Positions 33,937 to 42,100 of a DNA stretch of 64,000 nt are shown piece after piece; the first letter of the stretch is position 1; every line of letters starts with the position of its first letter. The stretch spans positions 930,001-994,000 of the forward strand of contig JAKVOU010000001.1 in assembly GCA_022482625.1 (NCBI GenBank), given 5' to 3'. The position numbers and the translations under genes were made by a program. This stretch comes from Spirochaetia bacterium. GTDB lineage: Bacteria; Spirochaetota; Spirochaetia; Sphaerochaetales; Sphaerochaetaceae. The notes under the pieces were generated by a model. The model was not told where the DNA came from and ran no database searches. It saw only the letters and a program-made list of their open reading frames with translations.

Positions 33937-34560
33937 CTATTGTCGGAGATACCACAAAACTGCATGGGAGAAAAAATTATTTTTATCAACCAAAGAACTA
34001 TTGGTAATGAAAGGATTATAAACAACCATGCAGTTTGCAACAACATCAATGGAACGGGATGCTTTGAAAGACAAACCGAGATTACCTTGAATACCATATG
34101 CTACATAATCGTCCATACCAACATCACCAGAATAACCATACTGATAGAGAACATCAGGTCCCAGTGATAATTCAAGCGTCGTGTGTGATGAAAGGACAAA
34201 CGGATATTGAATTCCCAAGGAACAATTGATCCAATTGGCAGCCGTTTCCAAATCCTCACTGTCTTGCCATTCCGAATGCTGATATCTTTTTATAGAATTT
34301 TTTTGTACTAACCCGAAATCCACACTGGCATACAGTTCTACATTTGTTGCCTTACTACAATCAGCTGTTATCTTTGCTCCCAAAAGCAAGCCTTGTTCTG
34401 CAATGGAAGCTTTTTCAACGTCCGTATTGGGTTCAAATCGAAAATTGTCGTATCCGTACCCTGCATGAGCTTCAATGCTGTAATTGGATGGCAAGGCAAA
34501 CAGTGCAGATGAGCAGGCAGACAATGCTACATCAAGAGAATAATCCTTTTCATTTTTCAT
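33937..34560 (-). CDS. Outer-membrane beta-barrel-like protein, signal peptide probably frameshifted
   Basis: About 207 residues of alternating beta strands ('SIEAHAGYGYDNFRFEP', 'TNVELYASVDFGLVQ', 'TTLELSLGPDVLYQYGY', 'IQGNLGLSFKASRSIDVV'), typical of a small porin-like or OmpA-like barrel. The frame starts at ATG 34560 as 'MKNEKDYSLDVALSACSS', which is a poor signal peptide. A second ATG (34553) in another frame gives 'MKRIILLM' and, with one base added, joins 'ALSACSSALFA' to make a perfect signal. A one-base deletion in the signal coding region is therefore likely. GAGGTA precedes both ATGs. Confidence 0.6.
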   Translation of the reverse strand: MKNEKDYSLDVALSACSSALFALPSNYSIEAHAGYGYDNFRFEPNTDVEKASIAEQGLLLGAKITADCSKATNVELYASVDFGLVQKNSIKRYQHSEWQDSEDLETAANWINCSLGIQYPFVLSSHTTLELSLGPDVLYQYGYSGDVGMDDYVAYGIQGNLGLSFKASRSIDVVANCMVVYNPFITNSSLVDKNNFFSHAVLWYLRQ

Positions 34561-34921
34561 TACCTCACGTTTGTGTAAAATATCTGTTTATTATAATTAC
34601 AATACAGTTATTACACAATTGTCCCATAGCACAAGTGCTTGACTAAATCATAAAAATCAAAACTCATGCACATAAATAGAACAAAATCTCCCCTGACCAA
34701 TTAGAATAAAGAATATCTTTGACTCAAAGACATTTAAGATAAAGATTACACTATTATCCGTCATGATTGGCTTTTCCCTTGTAAATTATTCATCTGTCTC
34801 TATTTCTGACTTGCAACAAGAAAGAACTTCAGATAAACTTGCTGAAATTCATCCATTCGTGAAATTAGGATCAGGACAAAGCAAGTCTTTGACTGGAATC
34901 AGCGGCCAATGGAGAGCTCAT

Positions 34922-35689
34922 ATGATATACACATGTACGGAAGCAGACAGAACGGCACTTTTGGAATATTGCTCGGCAGACAGACCGATGAATCTGTTTA
35001 TCATCGGCGACATAGACCTATATGGTTTTTCAAGCAGTATCCAGACCATCTATGCAGACAAGGATGATGCAAGCTCCATCTGTTCTGTCTACTTGGCACA
35101 TAGGACCAATCTCGTCATCAATTCAAAAAAGAAATCCATTGACAATGAGTTCATCAAGACAATAGTCGAAAAACATGGCATCACCGATATCAACGGTGAC
35201 TATGAGGTAATCAAACAGATAAAACTGGAAGGTTTCACTACTAAGAAAACAACCATTGCAAGCCTGACCAATATGAGACACCTGTGTAACTATGATGAAG
35301 TGCCATTGCTGGAAAAAACAGATCTTGAAGAGTTTGAAATAGACGCTTCTGTAGTTTTCGGCCGTCCAGGACATATAGACACAATGAAAAGTGATTATGA
35401 CAAGGGTTGCTCACATTTCTATGGTTGCAAAGCAGAAGGAAAACTGGTAAGCGGTGCCATGACAGCAGCAGAATCAAAGAGTGTTGCCATGATCGTAAGT
35501 GTATTTACCCTTGAAGCTTACCGTGGCAGACATTATGCACTCAAGACGGTAAGTCGTCTCTGTGCGGATATGCTTGCACAAGACAAGCTTGTCTGCCTGT
35601 TCTTTGATAATCCCAATGCAGCACAAATGTATCATAAGATTGGTTTTGTTGACTATGGTGCCTATGGTATGATGAGAAAAGATAGCTGA
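34922..35689 (+). CDS. GNAT-family N-acetyltransferase
   Basis: 255 residues from ATG 34922, chosen because GGAGAG lies seven bases upstream. The frame is open to 34763 but the extension lacks a ribosome site and the stretch 34561-34921 holds nothing else convincing. The C-terminal half is the GNAT fold: 'KLVSGAMTAAESKSVAMIVSV', acetyl-CoA loop 'LEAYRGRHYALKTVSRLC' and 'FFDNPNAAQMYHKIGFVDYG'. The N-terminal half (about 1-130) resembles the FR47-type double-GNAT proteins. Substrate unknown. Stands alone. Confidence 0.8.
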   Translation: MIYTCTEADRTALLEYCSADRPMNLFIIGDIDLYGFSSSIQTIYADKDDASSICSVYLAHRTNLVINSKKKSIDNEFIKTIVEKHGITDINGDYEVIKQIKLEGFTTKKTTIASLTNMRHLCNYDEVPLLEKTDLEEFEIDASVVFGRPGHIDTMKSDYDKGCSHFYGCKAEGKLVSGAMTAAESKSVAMIVSVFTLEAYRGRHYALKTVSRLCADMLAQDKLVCLFFDNPNAAQMYHKIGFVDYGAYGMMRKDS

Positions 35690-35851
35690 TAATCGGACAT
35701 TTTACCTTTCCCCTATGCCAGGATATTACAGCACTGATCCTAATTGAACATTTGATCTAACAGCGAGTATCAAAAAAATACAAAATTTTAGATTCACAAA
35801 CAAATATATAACAATGCTATATATGCTTCAAAACTTATGATAACATATATA

Positions 35852-35892
35852 GGACAAAAACATATACGTTGAGTCAGCATATATTTTTGTCC
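35852..35892. other. Long hairpin upstream of the diguanylate cyclase gene
   Basis: GGACAAAAACATAT pairs with ATATATTTTTGTCC (13 of 14) around 13 bases, about 155 bases before the GGDEF gene in a 356-base gap that is otherwise gene-free. It could be a terminator of the GNAT gene in either direction (the arm itself holds a T-run) or an mRNA leader structure. It does not look like the GEMM c-di-GMP riboswitch. Confidence 0.6.
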
Positions 35893-36045
35893 ATGAAAAA
35901 TTATTTCCAGATTTTCTTTTATCTCTTTTCGGTATATAGTATAGATAACAGAAAGCAATCTATGTATAGAAAAACAGAAAATAATTCTGATTTTACTCTT
36001 TCTGGATTGTTGTAATCGGCACAAAGGAAAAGAGAAGGCAAAAAA

Positions 36046-37059
36046 ATGACTTCACGACAAGAAACATTGCTTAAAAATGCATTGCTAAGTCTCGAACATG
36101 ACCCGGATGGAATTTTTTGGGTCGATATCTATGGACAAACAGTCTATGTCAATGATGCTGCCTGTAAATTGCTTGGTTATAGCAAGGAAGAATTACTGCA
36201 CATGAGAGTAAGGGATTTCGATCCGAATGTAACGGAAGAAGATTTCGGCCCAGATGGCAGGATCCCACGTATGGTCCTTTCAAAACAAACGACACACTTG
36301 GAAACGACCCAGCAACACAAAGACGGACATCTTGTTCCTGTTGAAATTTCCATGAGTATCCTCAACAAAGGAGGCGAAGTTTATTTGGTAAGTTGTTTTG
36401 TACGGGACCTTACAAGTCAGAAAGAAGCTGAAAAACGCCTCAAAGAAGAGATAGAGGAAAGAAAATCAACAGAACAAAAGCTGGAAAACCTGAACAAGCG
36501 TCTCGGGAAAATGGTCTATACGGACCAACTTACCGAACTTTGGACCCGTAGATATTTCTTTGCCATCATCAACAAAAAAATCAGCAAGGCAAACAGACAT
36601 CAGATGAATCTCTCAATGCTATTGCTGGACATAGATCATTTCAAGGCAATCAATGATACTTACGGACATTTGATAGGTGATGCCGTATTGGTCGAGCTTG
36701 CAACGCTGCTTAGGCATCATGTCGCTGCTACCGATTCCATCATTCGATGGGGAGGCGAAGAATTCATCGTCATCCTTTCGGAAACAGACCAAGAGCATGC
36801 ATTCGACCTTGCGGAAAACCTACGGTCACTCATCGCCCAAAATGATTTTCATACCGATCTGCCGGTAACTGTCAGCATCGGAGTGGCACAATTCATACCT
36901 TTGGAAACGGTAGATACATGGATTACAAGGACAGATAAAGCTCTGTATGCAGCAAAGAATGCAGGACGAAACAGAATCTCTACAGCAGAACGACCTCTCA
37001 TCGGAACCACTGCAACTGAAATACAGGTTGAGGAAGGCGATATCAATCCAGAAAATTGA
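36046..37059 (+). CDS. PAS-GGDEF diguanylate cyclase
   Basis: 337 residues. An N-terminal PAS/PAC sensor (about 12-130, 'FWVDIYGQTVYVNDAACKLLGYS' region and 'YLVSCFVRDLTSQKEAEKR') is joined by a coiled coil (about 125-155) to a GGDEF domain (about 165-325). The signature is intact as 'IIRWGGEEFIVIL', and 'LLLDIDHFKAINDTYGH' carries the metal-binding Asp, so it should make c-di-GMP. The inhibitory I-site RxxD expected five residues before the signature is absent (AATD there), so product inhibition is unlikely. No membrane segment: a cytosolic sensor. GAGAAGG lies seven bases before the ATG. Confidence 0.9.
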   Translation: MTSRQETLLKNALLSLEHDPDGIFWVDIYGQTVYVNDAACKLLGYSKEELLHMRVRDFDPNVTEEDFGPDGRIPRMVLSKQTTHLETTQQHKDGHLVPVEISMSILNKGGEVYLVSCFVRDLTSQKEAEKRLKEEIEERKSTEQKLENLNKRLGKMVYTDQLTELWTRRYFFAIINKKISKANRHQMNLSMLLLDIDHFKAINDTYGHLIGDAVLVELATLLRHHVAATDSIIRWGGEEFIVILSETDQEHAFDLAENLRSLIAQNDFHTDLPVTVSIGVAQFIPLETVDTWITRTDKALYAAKNAGRNRISTAERPLIGTTATEIQVEEGDINPEN

Positions 37060-37297
37060 TTATTAGCCTTTTTATTGGCACAAGTACTCCTTGCCAAGTA
37101 AAGACTGCGGTGCCGTAAGTCTCAAGTATATTTCAAGGATAGATAATTCATGTATAAAAAGTATTTGCAAAAATCAGTTTGCCTGCACACAGTCAAATTT
37201 CAAAGATCAGGATATAGCACTCTGTTTTTAATTTGAAACTTACACCCTTCTGTTCTACTGTTTATCAAGACAAAGCGACATCACTTCACAGCTCAGG

Positions 37298-37567
37298 CTA
37301 ATTGGAATTCTTATTCTTTGCTTGGTGTTGTTTCTTCCATCGGTCAATGAACGCTGTAAAAGCGTCGATCTGTCCATCAATTTCCGAGTTCATGATTTCA
37401 CCACGTCCCGTCTGGTCCTGGCCTTCATAGACAGTCAAGTAGTAAAGTTGTTCTTCAATGTCCTCAATACGGAAATCGGGAGATGCTGCCCTTTGGTCCA
37501 AGTATTTCAATGTATCTTTGAATGCTTCATCGGCTACCTGTTCTTCTATGGTCATTTCATCCTGCAT
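37298..37567 (-). CDS. Small acidic protein of unknown function
   Basis: 89 residues, Asp/Glu-rich and probably helical ('EEQVADEAFKDTLKYLDQR', 'IEEQLYYLTVYEGQDQTG'), with a basic tail. AAGGGAAAAATGCA precedes the ATG, giving a usable GGGA site. The codon pattern is like that of the core genes and the sequence looks genuinely coding, but the family is not recognised. No membrane or signal segment. Confidence 0.6.
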   Translation of the reverse strand: MQDEMTIEEQVADEAFKDTLKYLDQRAASPDFRIEDIEEQLYYLTVYEGQDQTGRGEIMNSEIDGQIDAFTAFIDRWKKQHQAKNKNSN

Positions 37568-38118
37568 TGCATTTTTCCCTTTGTCAGTTCATAGAATACA
37601 AAAAGCGTGACAAATATATCGTTCTTGTGATTTCTTCACATATTCTGTGAGAAGAAATCTATAAACGATGTTTTCCGAGCAATGGTACTGTTTTTCAAGC
37701 AACGTTCAGTGCAATTGTCGAATCGACATGCTCTTTGCGGCAAGGATACCCGAATACGGGGAATCCTTGCAAGGCCATTTCCTATAGATAACAGACAACA
37801 AATTTAAGAGAAGAAGTAAATTCTCAAACATCTTTGCAAAACCATTGCCATCCATATCGTATAATCTGAGATATCTACTCCCCTATTTTAGTAAATAGGT
37901 AAAGAAAGATATTTTCAGTACAATGATAGAATCAGTTCATTATGACAAGATAGATTTTCATGCCATTTTGGTTGAACCGGCTATCATATCGAATTCAGTT
38001 TCCTTAATTCAAGTTATATGCTACACTTGAAACAAGAAAAAAGCTTCATGAATATTAAATTTGAATTACATTGGACAAATGTATCGTCGTCCCCCTCTAA
38101 GGAAAGGAGATTGCAATC
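37568..38118. other. Intergenic region with two hairpins
   Basis: 551 bases without a convincing gene. GATTTCTTC-ACA pairs with TGT-(GA)-GAAGAAATC (37629-37659), and GCAAGGAT-(A)-CCCG pairs with CGGG-(GA)-ATCCTTGC around AATA (37740-37770). Neither has a T-run. A small RNA or leader structures are possible. The ribosome site of the flavodoxin gene (GGAAAGGAG) ends the region. Confidence 0.5.
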
Positions 38119-38583
38119 ATGAACGTAGGTATTATTATTCTTTCAAATACTGGCAATACATTGGCAGTAGCCCAGAAGCTCAAGAATAGCTTCACAGCAA
38201 AAGGACAGACAGTATCCCTGGAACAGATAACCGCTGAGAGTAATGATCCGAATACTCCGGCAGGGAAACAGTTGAAAGACTGTCCTGACACAAAGCCTTA
38301 TGATGTCCTTATCTTCGGTAGTCCAGTATGGGCTTTTTCCATACCTTCTGTAATGAAAGCATATCTATCCCAAGCCTCTTCCATGGAAGGCAAAAAGGTC
38401 GGTTGCTTCGTCACCCAGCATTTTTCAAAGGCTTGGATGGGTGGAAACCACACCATCAAGCAAATGAAATCTCTCTGTATGGCAAAGGGTGCCACAATCT
38501 TTGCAACAGGAGTAATCAACTGGTCCAACAAAGCAAAAGAGGATCAAATTACAGAATTGATAGAAAAGATGACAAAGCTATGA
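38119..38583 (+). CDS. Flavodoxin
   Basis: 154 residues. The FMN phosphate loop is 'IIILSNTGNTLAVAQKL' (T/S-x-T-G-N-T form) at the N-terminus, and the ring-binding loops are 'VLIFGSPVWAFSIPSVMKAYL' and 'GCFVTQHFSKAWMGGNH'. It belongs to the flavodoxin/NAD(P)H-oxidoreductase-like short-chain group and acts as a low-potential electron carrier or small quinone reductase in the cytosol. AAAGGAG lies nine bases before the ATG. The defence island begins about 530 bases downstream. Confidence 0.87.
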   Translation: MNVGIIILSNTGNTLAVAQKLKNSFTAKGQTVSLEQITAESNDPNTPAGKQLKDCPDTKPYDVLIFGSPVWAFSIPSVMKAYLSQASSMEGKKVGCFVTQHFSKAWMGGNHTIKQMKSLCMAKGATIFATGVINWSNKAKEDQITELIEKMTKL

Positions 38584-39112
38584 AATCAAACCTTTTCAGA
38601 AGAAAATTATACTTTTCAAGTTAGCCTTATAATGTAAGTGCAAGGAGTTTTTGTGACTAATATGTTCATAACAAACTGATCAGTAATCCCGGTCTTGCCA
38701 GTAAAACGTTCAATTTGAAGAAAACAAAAAATTTTTCTGACAAAGAGAACCTGCTTGGCCTAATCAATGGATACTTCAGTTTACTTCAAGTGTCTCTCAA
38801 GGCTCATAAAGATTTCATCAAGAATAATATTTCAGAACTCTCTGAGCCTGTCTTGCTTTACCAAGAATTTGTCTCATGATAAGTTCGCAAAATCAAACTA
38901 CTAGTAAATAAGACAATGTAATTCCGTAAAACGCTCAAATATAGGAAAAAATTTTGTGAATAGAACTTCTATATGCAGAGTGTCAATAACACTGTGTAGT
39001 TTGGAATTACATATGTTTGCTAATTATAATATGTTTAAGCTTTTCCCTTTTAAATAGTATTTTCCAACATTTTGGATTATACTAATATCCATAAATTTAT
39101 AAGGATATTCCT
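38584..39112. other. Boundary stretch before the defence operon, with an orphan coding fragment
   Basis: A startless frame at 38664-38880 reads 'NKLISNPGLASKTFNLKK...' to 'LSEPVLLYQEFVS', protein-like but not recognised, so probably the tail of a lost gene. The rest is AT-rich and should contain the promoter of the helicase operon. No integrase or attachment-type repeat is seen at this edge. Confidence 0.35.
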
Positions 39113-42100
39113 ATGAAACGTATATTTGAATTCCGAAACCAATTAATAGAGAATTTTACTAACTTCTCAACAAGCTTTACAAAAGTAAAAGCAGAAGATA
39201 TCAGAAAAAAGCTTAATGATAGTAAAACAACAAATAAGTTTTGGCCGGAGCCACTTATACAAATCAATCCTCATTATAGGAAAGGTCACACCATTGCAGA
39301 ATTAGTTACATCAGGGATGCTACAACCTGAATGTAATAAGATATTTCGCTTCGGTAATATCAGTCTAAAATTGTTTGCTCATCAAGAACAGGCTATACTT
39401 TTTGCTGAACATAAAGAAAGTTTCGTCGTAACTACAGGAACTGGTTCTGGCAAAAGTTTAGCCTTTTTTGTCCCAATAATTGATACAATCATTCGGGAAA
39501 AGAAAAATAAAGCGGCAAATAGAACCAGAGCAATCATTGTGTACCCAATGAATGCTTTAGCAAACAGCCAATTAGGAGAAATCAACAAATTCCTTCACAA
39601 TTATCCACAATGCAATATTACTGTTTGCCGTTACACCGGGCAGGAAAACACAGCAGAACGAACAAGAATTGCAAATAATCCACCTGATATCCTATTGACA
39701 AATTACATGATGTTAGAATTACTTTTGACACGGTCCGAACCAAATGATAGAAATATCATAGAACACAGCAAACATTTGGAATTTCTTGTGTTGGATGAAT
39801 TGCATACCTACAGAGGTAGACAAGGCGCAGATGTTGCAATGCTTATAAGACGAGTCCGTCAACGGCTTGAAGCTACAGATTTGGTATGCATTGGAACTTC
39901 TGCCACTATGTCAACAATTGGAGAAGGAAATGATAGAGAAAAAGCAGTAGCGGAAGTAGCTTCACTGCTGTTTGGCATAACAATTCCCCCTTCAAAAATA
40001 ATTACGGAAAAATTAAAACGGGTTACACCGGAAAATCAATCAATTCATCCTCAAAAACTACATGATAGAATTATCAGTAACGTACCTTTTTCAAATAATT
40101 ATGATACCCTTGCAAAAGATGAATTATCAATCTGGATTGAACTGACTTTAAGTATAAATTTAAGTTCAAAAGAAGCTCCCAAAAGAGCAATTCCTTTATC
40201 TTTATCAGAAATTACCAAACGTTTATCAAAAACTGCATCAATTCCAGAAGAGCATGCAAAGAAAGTATTAATCGAATTCCTTACCCATTGTGAACACGTA
40301 AAAAAAGACAATGAGCCCCTTTTTGCATTCAAACTTCATCAATTCATTTCTGGACCAGGTTTTCTACTTACAACCCTTGAACCCCAAGGTAAACGAATTA
40401 TTACAGTTGAAGAACAACAATTTGCTCCAGGAAAATCCAAAGATAAAATCAGATTGTTCAGAACCTATTTTTGCAGAGATTGTGGACAAGAATTCATTCC
40501 TGTTTGGTTTGATTCTCATTCGAATAAATTTACACCTCGTCCAATTGACGAAAAACCGACACAAGACGACGGCCCTTCTTTCGGATATCTTATACCTTGG
40601 GATGACAAACAGCTCTTTCAAGGAACCACAGATGGTCTTCCTGATTCTTGGCTTGAAACAAAAACAAATGGCACTGAATCCGTTATACATAATAAAACAC
40701 ATTTCATTCCAATAGATAGAACTGTTGCTCCAGACGGAACTATTTCCACATCAGGAACACGATATTGGTTTATTGAAGGTCCAGCACGCTTTTGTCCTTC
40801 ATGCGGTATAGAATTTGAACCTCGGGCACATGAAAATAACAAATTAGTGGGTTTATCAGGCGAAGGCAGAACAACAGCCACCACAGTAATTACCATTAAC
40901 CTTCTTTATCAATTATTTTCAGAAGAACAAGATAGAGATAAGCGGAAATTATTGGGTTTTACTGACAACAGGCAGGATGCAGCTCTTCAAGCTGGACATT
41001 TCAATGACTTTGTTTATCTTGTAATGATACGAAGTGCTTTGTTAGCAGCATTGGAAAAGGAACAAGGGCCTTTAACTATCGACAACATTGCTCACAGGAT
41101 GTTTGGCGTCTTGGGATTTTTGGATACTGACAATACTGAAGTTTTATCAGAATATTTACTTAATCCAAATATTGCACCGAATATTCAAGAAGGAATTGAA
41201 GAAGCTGCAGAAGGAATTCTTACTTATCGCGTGTTACATGATTTGGAAAGAGGCTGGAAATACAGTAATCCCAATCTTATACAATTGGGATTATTGGAAA
41301 TTAATTACAACAATCTAGATATTTTGATAACAGACGAAAATCTCACTAGTAACTATCCTTTACTTGGCAAACTTGCCCCAACTGTCCGAAAAAAACTATT
41401 TTTAATCCTATTTAATACGCTAAGAGAAACTTTCTGTATAAGTTCAAGATATCTTGACAATATTTTACTAACAAAATGTAAAAACCAAACCTATAATCGA
41501 GTTACTGATCGTTGGGAATTACAAAATCAAGAAAAACTACATTTAGGAAATCGACTGGTATGCGGGAAACGACCTTCGGCACAGCAAACAGGAGCTTTGT
41601 TCAGATACTATAGCGGAAGTTCATCATCTCGATTAGGCCAACGTTTAAGAAAAGTTCTTGCAGAGAAAGATAGTCCCTGGAGCAGAGAGACTGGAACAAC
41701 AATCAACAAAGTAGCAAAGCAACTTATTGGGGAACTTTTGGAAACAGCAGAAGTATATGGACTAGTAATAAAACAAAAAGAATTCCAAAAGAAAAAAGAA
41801 ATTATCAGCTGGCAATTGTCTGATACTGCCATGAGTTGGAATCTAGGAAAACCAAGTAATGAAGGAAAATGGGCTAACCGTTTCTTTTCTACGCTTTATC
41901 GAACCTTAGCTAATCAATTTCAACAAAAAAATTATATGATATTTGGGTTTGAAGCTGCAGAACATACAGCACAAGTAGAACAAGAACGAAGAATTGAATT
42001 AGAACAACGCTTCAGATTTTCAAAAACTGATAAAACTGCATGGGAAACACATCATCAGGGCAATCACCTCAAGCCATTACCAGTGTTATACTGCTCTCCT

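Noticed and set aside
34763-34921. N-terminal extension of the GNAT protein
   Set aside because: No ribosome site at 34763, while ATG 34922 has GGAGAG at the right distance and begins the family-like sequence.
35690-36045. c-di-GMP (GEMM) riboswitch before the diguanylate cyclase gene
   Set aside because: The conserved GEMM core bases are not found; only a simple hairpin is present.
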